A stretch of 64,000 bases of DNA, taken from the NCBI RefSeq assembly GCF_000165425.1, contig NW_001798967.1, forward strand, positions 593,657 through 657,656, given 5' to 3'. Shown one piece after another: positions 32,754-46,558 of the stretch. Under the pieces are notes generated by a model. That model ran no database searches. It was given only the letters and a program-made list of their open reading frames with translations, and had not been told where the DNA came from. The first letter of the stretch is position 1; every line of letters begins with the position of its first letter. Made by a program: the position numbers and the translations under genes. The stretch is from Paramecium tetraurelia. Taxonomy: Eukaryota; Ciliophora; Oligohymenophorea; Peniculida; Parameciidae.

Positions 32754-34600
32754 TCAAATTTTCTAAATCTAAAATATAATTGATTGCTCAATCTAGTATA
32801 TTGATATCTCTATTAATTTAAAATTATCTAATATTTTCTTGCTTAGGATTTTTTAGTTAAAGGGGTATGGATGAAATAATAATGGATTCATTTACAAAAA
32901 AGGCAATAACTAAAAACCTGATAATACTGGTATGGTATGTACTAAAGAAATATCTACTTAATCTTGTAAAGTACCTAAAGGAAATTAAGCTAAATTTTAA
33001 ATATATTTAATCAAGACATGCTTGGAGATTAACCTTAACCTTTAATCTCTCCATATCATAATTATTTAATTAAAAACTATATCTTTTAGAGTGTTATAAA
33101 ACTTGAAAATCATTAAAAAATATAAATAAATTTGGCCTAATAATTTACTTTTTGCTCGATTAACTTTTAAGAATATAAGCTATAAAAAAGACTAAAGAAA
33201 GTATGGAAGCTAAGGCATTTTGAGGCATTCTTTTAAATTCTCCACAGTATCATTCTTTACATATCTAAGAAGGACAGAATATATAGTAAATACTAGATTA
33301 TACACATTATCATTAAGAGAAATATCAATGATGATGATGGATCTCTATTTTTCTTACGTTGGCACATTTAGCATCTTAATCCAATTAGAATTCAAAGTCA
33401 GCAGTAACTCCAATTTTCAAATTATCATTTTAATATCTATGTTAAAAGCGAGATCTCTTTTCAGTTGGACTTAGAGATTCATTTTAAAAGTATTCGAACT
33501 CTAATGCTTCCTGTGCACTAACTCTTTTATTATGGTCTCCATCTAGCATTGCTTTTATTAAATGAATGGCTTTAGAAGGAGCATTAGCTTTATCCAAGAC
33601 TGTGAAATCTATGGAACCATTCCTAATAATATTGTAAAACATATTGGATTCTTGTAAATATCGAAATGGATGAATATCTTCTCCCGAATATAATTTATAC
33701 AGTATTGCTCCACAACTATAGACATCCATTTTGTCACTGTAGATCGGAATATCTTGTAAAGCTTCAGGAGCAGTATACATACCATACAAAATAGGCTAAA
33801 CATTTGTATCATATTATTTCATAGCAAAATTGAAATCTGCTAATTTTAGACTGTCTAATTTTCCAGATTACGCAAACATAATATTAGCAGGTTTGATATC
33901 CCTATGAATAATGCCTTCATTCTTCAAATAAACCAAAGCCAACAACAGAGCCTTGTATTTATATCAAACAATACCTAAATAATAGTTCTGCACTATTAAT
34001 GTGTTGTAATTAGATTTCTCTCCAATAATTTTGATAGTGTTTAGCCTCCCATCAGTTCCATTATTATGTAATAGTATTGTTCGCCTTAAAAGTATTCTTT
34101 GAACTAAATGATATGGTTATGTTCTAAGTTCTGATGCATTCTGATTTCTTACTAAAAATCATCTTTTCTTTCTAAACACTTTAATGCCCAGAATGACTTT
34201 TAAATAGTGTCTTCAACCTTAAACACTTTGCTGTCTGCTCCTTCTCCAATTTAACGATTGCATTTATATAAGCTCACAATCCCATCAAACAGGACCTTGC
34301 AGGCTATTAATCTTCTCATTTCCTCAAGATCTTTATGATTTGCTTTGAAGAACTTCACCTTCTTCTTAACTACTATTCCAAAAGCATGTATTTTTTGTTA
34401 CTCTGTATACCAGTACACCTTGTTTTCGAAATTGAGTAGGCAAACATACTTCAAACTTTATGATTTAAACTTTCCTTGTAAGCATTAAGATATACCTTGT
34501 TAATACTAATTTAATCTGAAAGGATATTCACTGTATAATAGGAATTCATAAAATAATGGATACGCTCGCAAGTAAACGAATAAATCACTGGTAATATCAT
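32754..34600 (-). CDS. protein kinase with N-terminal PH-like region and DFN motif
   Basis: The N-terminal about 120 residues resemble a pleckstrin-homology fold (VYWYTEQQKIHAFGIVVKKK). The kinase domain follows: Gly loop IGEGADSKVFKV, WALKCL with the catalytic Lys, FQQEIRMHQ, IHRDIKPANIM, and then LADFNFAM where DFG is expected, followed by YTAPEALQ. Introns of 21-34 nt are used, including one near 33978-34000. After the kinase core a hydrophobic, helical tail continues; it is clearly coding to about 33180, and the same frame stays open to TGA 32754, but the true 3' end is uncertain. A Ser/Thr kinase of unknown pathway. A (TA)n run lies just upstream of the start. Confidence 0.75.
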
Positions 34601-34613
34601 GGTTCTGGAAGAT

Positions 34614-34631
34614 TATATATATATATATATT
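34614..34631. repeat. (TA)n simple repeat
   Basis: About nine TA units immediately upstream of the kinase start codon, between that gene and the histone variant gene. It may simply reflect AT-rich intergenic composition. Confidence 0.8.
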
Positions 34632-34726
34632 ATTTCTTATTTATTGTATAAAAAATCAACAGTATAAAAAGAAGAAATTAAAAAAGGCTTTTAAATTATG
34701 ATGCTGCAATTCAAAATTGTGATAAA

Positions 34727-35075
34727 TCAATCGTTATTAAGCAATAAGTTTCTTCCGTATTTTTTTAAAGCATAAACTACATCCATTGCTTAAACCGTAT
34801 TTCTTTAGGCATGTTCCGTGTATATGATAGCATCTTTGACCAAGGATGATAAGAAATTAACTATGACATCTCTATTGGGATCAAATAACACTATACCTAG
34901 TCGTAGGGTAAGAATCTGAAGAAATTCTTTTAACACCTCCTCTTCGAGCAAGTCTACGTATATCACCATTGGTAATGTGCTATCCACCCTTTTTTTCCTT
35001 ATTCATTTTGTTCTTATGTCTTTTTGCACCTGCTAATTTACCTTATCCCATTCGTTTGCCCTTTTGGTTGTCCAT
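34727..35075 (-). CDS. divergent histone H4 variant
   Basis: 107 aa with one 25-nt intron. The histone fold is unmistakable: ITNGDIRRLARRGGVKRIS, then KDAIIYTEHAQRNTVQAM and DVVYALKKYGR. The N-terminal tail departs from canonical H4: it is Lys/Gln/Met-rich, keeps GAKRH around the H4 Lys20 position, but has LAGAKRH where GKGGAKRH is expected, so the Lys16 position is Leu with a Lys just before it. Within the fold the family-invariant K77 and K79 region reads AQRNTV. The C-terminus lacks the usual GFGG. Canonical H4 is nearly invariant across eukaryotes, so this is a variant, not the bulk H4. Nucleosomal, by family. Confidence 0.93.
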
Positions 35076-35698
35076 CCTTATTAGATTAATTTAAATTTAA
35101 ATAAAAATAAGCGCTAATAATTTTCATAATTATAAGTTTTTATATTCATTTTTTATAATAGTAATAAATCATCAAATCAAATACCTCAACATAAACTCAA
35201 TTCAACATCTTTAATAAACATCTAATGATGAACTCCTTTAAATTCGATAAACCACAGTTCAATAAAGACAGAATTCCAACTCTCTAACCGAGTATATAAA
35301 ATATAAGTTATTCCCTCCCACTCAGTAAATGATTTACAATCTTTGTGGTTTTATATCAGAATTCGAATTTAAGCTTTTACATTTTGTAATAAATGTGTAT
35401 CAATAAAAAAGACAAATATATATCTTAATTTCAAAAATTAGTATTTCAGATATAAACATATAAAATATTCAATTTTTAAATAAAATGGTAACTTGTTGTT
35501 ATCCTTGACTGTTTGATAGATACACAAATATTAGAATGATTTCCTAGATAGATTAGAAATATTCTATTAATTTAAGAATATGAATATGTGTATATTCCTT
35601 CCTCAAAAATACTTTTAAATTCTAATATTCATTTTTAACAGTCTCTTAAACTTCTCCTATCTTATTATTTTATAAACATGAAAATACGAATTATAAAA
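35076..35698. other. intergenic region
   Basis: About 620 bp upstream of the histone variant and downstream of the RRM gene. AT-rich, no coding frame or RNA gene seen. It should contain the H4-variant promoter at its left end. Confidence 0.5.
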
Positions 35699-36679
35699 TC
35701 AAGTTAATTCTAGATCCTTAAGAATAGCCAAACCATTGGTACAATTTTTCTTCTCTTTGCTTCTACTTCTACTTCGACTAGTTCTTTGCACAACAACGTT
35801 CTTACTTTCTTCATAACCTTTATTTAATAATTAAGTTGGAGCCAATTAATCTAGTAAATTGGGATGCTATGGTAGAAATTGACCGATATTAAAATTCAAT
35901 GGCAAATGATTTTTAGCTGATATTAAAACCCTATTTTACATCTGGCTTCTTGCACTTATATTCTATTCCCCTTGATTTCTGCATTGTTCATTTCTTTGAT
36001 AGCTCTACTGGCATGCAAATTGTTTCTATATTATATAAATGCATATAGTTCATCCTTCACACTAATGTCCTCTATAAAACCGAACTATCCAAAATTTAAA
36101 ATCAAATCCATCTTCTTCAAGTTTCCAATCTTTCCTATCATATTAAAATAATAAAGAACTCATACCAATATAAATACGATTGCTGGAACTTAACACTTCA
36201 TCATAGGTTTTCTAGAGATCCACTTTCAATGTTTCTCCTTTGCAATTCTTTTCATTCATATACAAAATCGCCTCTGTTGCACATTACTACGTTGGATACT
36301 CAATTAAAGCATAGGTTTCCTTGAAAATTATGTCCAAAATCTTTCCAAACCTATTAAAGATCTCCACTAACTCCTGACTTGTGAACTTGTGGTTTAAATT
36401 GCCCACGTATATTTTACGAGTAGATGATGGCAATGCCTCCTTTAAAAGGTCTTCTTGTTTCATCAATGCTTTTGAAAATTAGACAACTATTCGATTATTG
36501 CAAACAGATCTTCCATCCAATTCATACTAAGCCATTCGCGCATCGCTCTCATAATAATATTCAACAAAGCAAAAGCTATCCTTATCCTCAAAACTCTTTA
36601 TTAATCCATACTGCATTAGCAATTTGTATATCTCCTACTTATTCACTTCCTTTACTTTACCAATATATAATTTTTACAT
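35699..36679 (-). CDS. RNA-binding protein with three RRMs and short SR tail
   Basis: 308 aa with introns of 31 and 23 nt. RRM1 (residues 1-75) has KLYIGKV and SFCFVEYYYESDARMA; RRM2 (about 95-165) has RKIYVGNLNHKF and YALIEYPTQQCATEAI; RRM3 (about 175-245) has NRIYIGKIGNL and YAFIQYRNNLHASRAI. These are RNP2 and RNP1 strands in order, though RNP1 aromatics are only partly kept. A C-terminal SRSRSRSK stretch is a mini RS domain. This resembles SR splicing factors, fitting a genome with huge numbers of tiny introns, but could also be an mRNA-binding protein of other role. Nuclear location inferred. Confidence 0.88.
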
Positions 36680-37265
36680 TTAATTATATGTATGTATAAA
36701 ATATAAATTAATGCATGCTTTTGTAATTAGTACTCAAATGATCTGAATATAATATGACAATTTTAAAGCTCATCTTAGACTGGTAACTCAAATTAATATA
36801 GTAGTTAGCTTTAAATTATGGTTTCTTGTTATAAGATATGGAAGTTTAATAACAATTTAATTATTTACATTTCTAATATAAGTTTTAATTTGATGGTTCA
36901 TATCTTTTGGACTGCAGACCAAATAGTGATAGTCAAAATACTAAATGTTGAAAACTATTTAATGAGATCATTATTTTATTTGTGATATATAATTGATATT
37001 TAACCTAATTAAACTCATTCTAATATGAAATATGATTCTTAATGGAAATTCTATAATTTTATATTAGAATTTAATTAAACCCTACATATATTGAGATATA
37101 AATATATGAATATTTATACATTGAAATTTGAAGAAACCACTCTAGAGAATTCTTATCGATACCATAAATGTAATTAATTATAAAGTCCTATTCTTATATA
37201 CACTTATGTTTTATCAATACTACTTATTGGCAGCTAATTAATATAATAATTAGTTAATCATAATT
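36680..37265. other. intergenic region
   Basis: About 590 bp of AT-rich sequence between divergent genes, with no supported coding frame or RNA gene. Confidence 0.5.
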
Positions 37266-38830
37266 ATGCCTATTTGATACAAAAACTAGTGATTCTCTTA
37301 ATTGTAATTTTGCTATGCTTGTTTTTTAAGCAACTCAAGAGATTTCCTAACTTAATTTTACTCTTAATTAACTTACTACTAGTATCACTTGAAACTGAAT
37401 CGAATTAAAAGAATACATATCATCAAGGATATTTGTTTGGTTGTAATTAAATGCTTACACATATAATTTTATTGATGGGTTCTGATTTTTAAGTGGGTTT
37501 ATTTACGAATATCATATTAGCGATTTCAAGAACAGCAATCACTTTTGTAAATGAAGATGCTTTAACTTTTGAATAATATCTATACACGATCATAATTACT
37601 GTTGGAGTCTCAGGTTTATTATATTCATCAGAATTATACTAAAGAAGATCTTTTTTATATTAAACAAAAGACACTACTTGGGGTATTATTAAATATTATA
37701 TAATTAGAGAAAATATTACCGTTTGTAATTTGCAAGCCTTTTTTAATATTCAAATTCGATAAAGATTCGTTCTGCTTTCAATAAATTGCAATTAACAAAT
37801 CATTAACAGAGAGTTAAGAAATGTAATTTGATTCTGTAGGAGATTTTCTAAAAGAATGCAAATATGAAAAATCAACACTATAAAAATACTTATTTTAGAA
37901 ATATGAAAAGTTCAATAACTTAGTTAATAATATCGATTGTGAAAAATTAGAAATCTAATATAAAAAGAGTAGAATGAAAATCAAACTACTAGTCTATTTT
38001 GTAGACACAGTTAGATTTATGATAGTAGTGGAAACAGTAGATCAAGCCTTCATTGATTTAAAATATAGATACTAAAATAACTTAAAAGAAGTGACTAAAA
38101 AGTATAATAATTAAATAAAGAAACTCGCTAAAATCTTAAATAAAAAACTAAAAAAATGTAAGATCCAACTGGTTAGTGAAATAGCTATATCAATACTCGA
38201 ATTTCGAATTCTGTAATCGATTAAAATGGAAAAACTAATCAAAATCAATTTGTAACAGCTGTTTCAAAAATTTTATCAAATCTTTCATATTATTTATAAA
38301 TATGACGTATATTTTCAAGCAAAATAGGATTATATCATTTATACTTACAAACCAGAATTATATTACTTTATTGTATCTATAATTAGGTAATCAAATAGAA
38401 CATAGTAGATATCATTTATTATTGATTAAAATTAAGAAGCATAGGTTCCGTAATTATCACTTTCAGGCATCGAAAAACTTCCTGAAGAATATTAATTTTA
38501 ATATTGTCAACAAACAGTTTTTGAAAAGCATATATAAGTGTTAAATTGTAAATATGAATTATAAATTATATAGCTCATTTTTGGATCTTCAAGGAACTTC
38601 ACTCTTCGTTTAACTAACACTATACTTTTGAGAATATTTCAAATGATCAATAAAATTTATTAAATTAATATATTTGAATTTTATTAACCAAATTTTAAAA
38701 ATCTATATGATAACATAGTATTAGTTAGAAGAACAATTAAGAATTAAATTACTTTATAAAATTGTATATTAAATATGGAAAAAGTATTTGAATTCTAATA
38801 CAAATCATTAGACACTGAATCTAGATTGGA
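37266..38830 (+). CDS. membrane sensor-kinase-like protein, apparently degenerate
   Basis: Start and stop are approximate. An N-terminal block of hydrophobic helices (from about 37290, clear from ATG 37451) includes HIILLMGSDFQVGLFTNIIL. From 37827 a frame stays free of TGA for about 1 kb. The order (membrane helices, PAS-like linker with WGIIKYYIIRENI, RMKIKLLVYFVDTVRFMIVV, then a long soluble region) recalls the expanded ciliate family of membrane histidine kinases. However, the stretch after LKYRYQNNLKEV has no H-E-x-x-T-P phospho-acceptor box, and no N or G boxes of the ATPase were seen. A frame change near 37756-37800 needs an intron of about 43 nt or reflects decay. The 3' end meets the convergent CK1 gene. 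Confidence 0.45.
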
Positions 38831-38835
38831 TCTCT

Positions 38836-40369
38836 TCAAGATTTGGAAAGATGCTCTTTAAAATGTACTTGAATTTGTTCGAATTATTTCAATTTGGTTT
38901 CTAGATTTTCATCATCATCATCACCAAAATCATCTAATTAAAAATCTGCTTATTTTTATTGTGGTATTTTTTTTTCTTTTTCTTTTTCTAAATCTTCAAA
39001 ATCTTGGAATTACCCTACTTTTTATAACTGGCTCTCCTTTCTTTTAGTTTATCCAGTCTATTATTTCATCAAAGAGGATTCCCTTGAAAATGAGCTCTAT
39101 CTTGAATTTTATCGAGAACGACTTAACTCAATAAGAATATATAATACCCAGTAGATTTTGAGCCAAATCTTCCACCTATCTATTAAATTACTGAGGGTAC
39201 GTAATTTAACATAACAGAGGATTGTTGACTAAGATTGGATTCACATTATTTATTTTTTTTTTCAGGTTTCTCTGAGAGTTTAAAGGCATCTTCTTATCCG
39301 AGTTCGAAGTCTTTACCCGATAATCTTGGTTGTTAACCATCCGAAGACTTGGTGGAGGTAGTTGATTAATCATTCCAATCAAATTTTCGATCCAATTGAA
39401 ATCCTTATTACTGTGCAATTTTTTAGAATAAACTAAACAAATATTTATAATCTGGGGTTGAAGTGAATTTAAGTTTTTAGACGTAATCCATGTATCTTTA
39501 AATTTCAGTTGGTAAACCTCTACATAAGTCTTTGGTATCTAATTCCATTTTTAGTTTGCCAACTAATTTAGTCTTTTCTTTGTCAGAAGACGAAGTAATA
39601 TTTTACCAAGGTAAATTACCTAGGATTGTAAGTGAAATTACCTTTTAAGAGATATATAAAGACATATCCTAGGCTTTCTAAATCATCGCGTCTTGATAAC
39701 TCATATCCTTTGTGTGCTGGGATACTCGCATATCTAGTAGTGCCCATGAATGGCTTCTGTTCTTAAAATGGACTTAAGATTATAGAAGAACAATTACATA
39801 TGCTACCCATTGGTTTTGTATTTTTTAGAGATGCCAAAATCAACTAGATAAACAGTATTGGTGTCATTGCCTCTTCCCATAAGAATGTTTTCTGGTTTGA
39901 TGTCTCTGTGGACCACACCTCTTAAATATCAAGAAAATTGATTACCTTTTATGAACTTCCTCTATTATGTCTAGTATTTGTTCTGCCAAATTACAAATAC
40001 ATTTTAGAGAGAACTTTCTAAATCGCTTTAGATAATGAGAGAGATCGCGACCCAGTAATTGCATAGCCATACAATTCGCGTTATACTCGTTCCCATACCA
40101 ATAGAGTTTAGGAATGCCTATGTGTACTTGAGTAATTTTACCTTGAATGCCTCTTAATTCTTCTATTATTTGTATTTCTCGCTCCAAACTCAACAGGTTG
40201 CCATTTTCCTTTTCTACTTTCAGAGCTACATATTCTCGAGAAACTTTGTCTTAGCAAATGTAAACAACTCCAAAGGAGCCTTTTTAGATCAAAAATTGAT
40301 ACCTGCACTGAGTTTCTCTTTCTGGATAAACCTTCCATAATAAACCCGATTTTTTTCTTATTATTACAT
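38836..40369 (-). CDS. casein-kinase-1-like protein kinase
   Basis: Starts [14 protein letters not shown] and has a classic Gly loop, LSAGSFGVVY, formed across a 23-nt intron. Then come [42 protein letters not shown], and [19 protein letters not shown]; the last is the CK1-specific motif replacing the APE-type helix. Introns of 25, 25 and 22 nt lie in the domain; one or more further introns near 39020-39150 are not fixed. The C-terminus is acidic ([12 protein letters not shown]). CK1 enzymes are monomeric Ser/Thr kinases with wide roles. It ends next to the convergent sensor-like gene and starts 30 bp from the kinesin stop. Confidence 0.88.
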
Positions 40370-40399
40370 TAATTATATTATAATATTTAATAATGCTCC

Positions 40400-42616
<2,217 letters not shown>

Positions 42617-42757
42617 TAAATTTTTAATTATTTATAAAGTATGTCTATGATTAAGAAATTCAATAAATAAGATGCAATTTAATAACTAATAATTATCAAT
42701 TCATTTATTATATTATAAAAACAAGGGATTTAAAAGGGGAGTAGTGCTTAGAATATC

Positions 42758-42876
42758 GTTGTCGGCCATACTAAGCCTAAAGCACCGGATCCCATTCGAA
42801 CTCCGAAGTTAAGCGGCTTAAGGCGAGGTTAGTACTAAGGTGGGGGACCGCTTGGGAAGTCCTCGTGTTGACAACC
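42758..42876 (+). rRNA. 5S ribosomal RNA, copy 2
   Basis: Identical over all 119 nt to the copy at 20118-20236, but on the opposite strand. The flanks share only a few bases upstream (AATATC) and the downstream CTTTTTTTATTAAT block; beyond that they differ, so only the gene and its terminator are conserved. Confidence 0.95.
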
Positions 42877-42877
42877 C

Positions 42878-42884
42878 TTTTTTT
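42878..42884 (+). terminator. Pol III oligo-T terminator of 5S copy 2
   Basis: Seven T residues right after the 5S 3' end, followed by ATTAAT as at copy 1. Confidence 0.85.
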
Positions 42885-44328
42885 ATTAATTAAAAGTAAT
42901 TAACTTTTCATTTTACTTTTGGTGATTCATGAGTTTGCTTAAAAGTATAGATGTCGAATTATAAATCTCCTTCTAAAATAGATTTGATTTGATTTTACAA
43001 ATATTGAGATAATCTGTGTCTTAATTGAGTTCATTAAGAATCAATACAAATCACTCAAAATATCATTTTGGGTTGAATATTAATTTTTATTTTATCATAA
43101 CTTTATTTAATATTTCATCCTTGAAATATGGGCTGTTCCGTTTAAAAACAAAAGCTTCCACTATCTCAATAAACTATTGCTGTATATTAAAAAATTAATA
43201 ACCTAGTTCTCTATTAACACTCATACTCCTTAATCTTCATAGGATATTACTGAGCGATAGCAAAATTTAAAAACTCTGAAATCACTATTGAAAAGCTCAA
43301 ATTTTGCTACTTCATAGACTTACTAAACTAATAACAGAAGAAGAATTAATCATCCAAAAAAATCATGATTTTCGATATTATGTTTATGCTTATATATTTG
43401 AATATTAATCTAAAATTATGATGGTATACTCCATTGAAGATAAATACTACCAATAATTACCTTTCACAAGTAAATTTAGTTCCTATTAGCTATCGTCATA
43501 CATCTATTTAAAGATATCTAATTCTAGTTGAATGTGATTATGTATGTGGGAATGTATTATTTAAAAAAAGATAAATAGAAAACATGAATTTAATTAAATA
43601 AGAAGTAAAGCATTATTCCTTGAAGGTCTTAATAAAATTTAAATATATTTGCTTACAACTCCAACACATTTACTTCAAAATAAAGGAATTAATAATAATT
43701 AAGAGATATAAAAATGGAATCGAAAAGTTGTGATTTTTGATTTAAATATAAACTATAATTTCTTGGATTGATTTATTTTTAATTACTTTTTTTATTTTAT
43801 ATTAATCAATTATAAATAAATTCGCTAGTGTTAAATCAATATTAGTCGTAATTTTAATTTAGTGGTCTATAAATACTCTGGCAAGAGCTCATTGTTCAAC
43901 TATTAATTTTAGTCACTTTATGAACATACTGTAAAATAAAATAGAAATTCAAAATATACTGTACCTTTTTGTAGTCTAAATATTATTCAAAAATCGAATA
44001 TGATTAAAAATAAAATAATATATTTCATGAATTTTCACTTTACTTAATTAAATGAAATGTCTTTAAGACTTTTTAAAGTTTTAAATACTTAATGTGAGGT
44101 ACATTCTGTTAGGAAATTTGTAATTTAACTGATAAATTTATATATGAGATATATATATATTTACTTAATAATGCTCTTCAGCTATAGCTGCATCCTATGC
44201 AGATTTCTTATAAAATTATGATTATATTTCAGTAGAAATCATAGCATGAAATCAAAAGAGTAATTATATATATATTTAATAGTCTATTATAAAGTAAAAT
44301 TTAAACAGAGATATATAGGTGCTTTCTC
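42885..44328. other. 1.4-kb region without a supported gene
   Basis: The largest silent gap in the window. A 116-codon open frame on the + strand (42929-43279) has no recognisable protein character and is not called. Near 44179-44202 two overlapping palindromes occur: CAGCTATAGCTG, and CTGCAT/ATGCAG around a 3-nt spacer. Otherwise the sequence is plain AT-rich DNA. Confidence 0.45.
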
Positions 44329-45491
44329 TCAATGAGTTATTAATAGTTTATTAAATTCATTAGAAAACTTATCTCCGTTGTATGTAAAATTAGAGAATTC
44401 CTGATACCTTCCTAATTCGCTGACAGGAGTATCATGGACACTGCTTTTTCTTATGAGATTCTGATCAAAAAATTTGAAAGGTCTTTCGTTTTACATTTCA
44501 AAAGGGGGTTCAATCTCTTTTCTTTCCATCATTTAAAAGTCAACATCTTTGAAAAAAGGATGCTCATAGATTTCTTGAGCATCTCTCTGTCCTCCTAGTC
44601 GTTCCTCTGGATTCCTTTTAAATAATTTAGTTAATAAGTCTGTTGCTTCTTCAGATAAGTGTTGTGGTATCTCAATATCTTTTCCTGCTGCATATTCTAA
44701 GATCTATTTTTTGGTTAGCTAATAAAAAGGTGGTTTACCAGTCAACATATCATATAATAAGGCTCCGTATGTCCACCAATCACAAGACTTAGTATATATT
44801 TCTCCAAGAATGATTTCTGGTGCAATATATTCGAAAGTTCCACAGATACTTTTTGCATACATATCACCCCAAGAACATATTTTAGATAATCCAAAATCAC
44901 ATAATTTAATATGCCCTTCTGAATCTAATAAGATATTTTCTGGTTTCAAATCTCTATAGATGATATTCTGTTGATGTAGATAATCCAATCCAATTAGGAT
45001 TTCGGCAGCATAGAACTTCATTTTTTTCTCTGTCATTCTGCCTTTTAATTTCATATGATAAAATAATTCTCCTCCTGATACAAATTCCATAATCAAATAC
45101 AATTTGGTTTAACTCTAAAAAGCATAATGCAATTTAGTAATGAAGTTGTGATTTGTTATTTCTAGAATCTTCCTCTCCGTTTGAACATGTGTTTTCTATG
45201 TTAAATTTTTAACAGCCTTCTTGATTAACACTTTCATAGCATACAATTTCAATGAAACTGTATGTTAAACTAACATTACTTTTCCATAACTACCCTTTCC
45301 CAAATTCTTAAATTAACCATAGTTAATACTCGTAACATAATAAACTGACTCAATGAAACTTTTTTGCCATCCTCGTCCTATTAAGGGAACTCGGATATGA
45401 CCTCTTCATCTTCATAGTTGTGATCCCTTTGTTTTATTGAATGGTCTTCAATTGCAGCTTATGGGCCTTCTTTGAAACAAACCAATCCCAT
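44329..45491 (-). CDS. AGC-family protein kinase
   Basis: 379 aa with one 23-nt intron just before the Gly loop (LGKGSYGKVMLV). Catalytic features are complete: YAMKVL, IYRDLKPENILLD, LCDFGLSK, SICGTFEYIAPEI, the AGC-typical DWWTYGALLYDMLTGKPPFY and RNPEERLGG. A C-terminal extension carries PFF and a hydrophobic motif FSNFTY, placing it with S6K/SGK/AKT-like AGC kinases activated by PDK1-type phosphorylation (activation-loop Ser/Thr in SICGT and the FxxF[ST]Y motif). The N-terminus MGLVCF could be N-myristoylated and palmitoylated. No PH, C1 or CNB domain. Substrate unknown. Confidence 0.92.
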
Positions 45492-45550
45492 ATTTAATTA
45501 TATTTATATATTACCAGCGCCAATCAATTAAATTTAAAAAAATTTGAGTT

Positions 45551-46527
45551 ATGATTTACTCTCTACTGGAATAACATCTTCAAAACGAACTTCTTGGATC
45601 AAAGCATCAACTCACAGAGTTCCAATTGGTCAATGTTTCTGATAATATCTATTAGGATACCAAAGATTTCAAATATTTCCTGAACATTGCAAATCAAACA
45701 CAATCTACCCTAATTGTTCAGTCCTACAAATTTGAATACGAATACAACTTTGAGAACAACACAGTAGAATAACTAAATTGCCTGATTGAGTAGGCGAATG
45801 ATGATCAAACAAGTATTTCAATTAATTTGCTCTAATACCAACATCCAATTCCAACCCTATTAATCAAAAAAGCCTTCATCAAAAAACAAACACCTTAACC
45901 AGCACTCCAACCTCATTAAATTCACACATTGATTTCTTCAAATTCCAAATATCAAAAAACAGAAGTTTCTCACTCAAATTTGGACCTCGTTGAAAGATCC
46001 CAAAACATCGTTTACAAAGCAGCTGATCAAGAGAAAGTAAGTAAAAAAAGAGTTAAGGTTGAAAAATCACAACCCATTGATATCGATTCTATAAAAATGA
46101 CCAAGGTTCAAGAGATTGCAGAAGCAAAAACCAAACTGGAAGTCAATGTAACTAAGTAATTGTTTAAGTAATAACAAAAAAAACATGATGAGAAAAACCA
46201 AAATCAATAACTGAAATCACTAGTAAGGAAACTCGACATTCCAGAAAAATGGAAGTAAGTCTCTTAAGAATTCAGTGCTTCTCACAAGAAAGTATGGGAC
46301 ATCAAATATTATGAGAAACTGGTCTTGTTGACAGAATCCATTTCCAAAAGTATTTAATATTTCTACTCATAGAATATTTCTATCAACACATCTTTAAAGA
46401 ATGCATAGAGGAAGAATATTAAAAGAAATTCATTAGATATGCTTTGCCTCCTGATCTGAAGGATCCATCCATAATAAAAAAGAGGAAAGTCTATAGTAAA
46501 GATGTTGTTTGTGCTCTTTTTGAATGA
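45551..46527 (+). CDS. hypothetical basic protein
   Basis: 317 aa with one 23-nt intron (about 46350-46372). The first 110 residues look globular (LLEQHLQNELLGSKH, FKYFLNIANQTQSTLIV); the middle is Lys/Gln/Ser-rich; the last 90 residues are again helical and globular (IPEKWKQVSQEF, KVWDIKYYEKLVLL, IRYALPPDLKDPS). No family is recognised. The C-terminal KKRKVYSKD stretch resembles a basic nuclear-localisation signal. It is divergent from the AGC kinase across 59 bp. Confidence 0.65.
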
Positions 46528-46558
46528 TAATTTTATCATATATATATATAATTAAATT

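Noticed and set aside
33220-33474. Plus-strand short frame opposite the kinase 3' end
   Set aside because: It overlaps the coding tail of the kinase and has no domain or codon pattern of its own.
34614-34631. Telomere-like or chromosome-end repeat
   Set aside because: It is a plain (TA)n run; no C4A2/C3A3-type telomere repeat occurs anywhere in the window.
42929-43279. 116-codon plus-strand frame in the gene desert
   Set aside because: With only TGA as a stop, frames of this length are expected by chance in AT-rich DNA; no homology or periodicity supports it.
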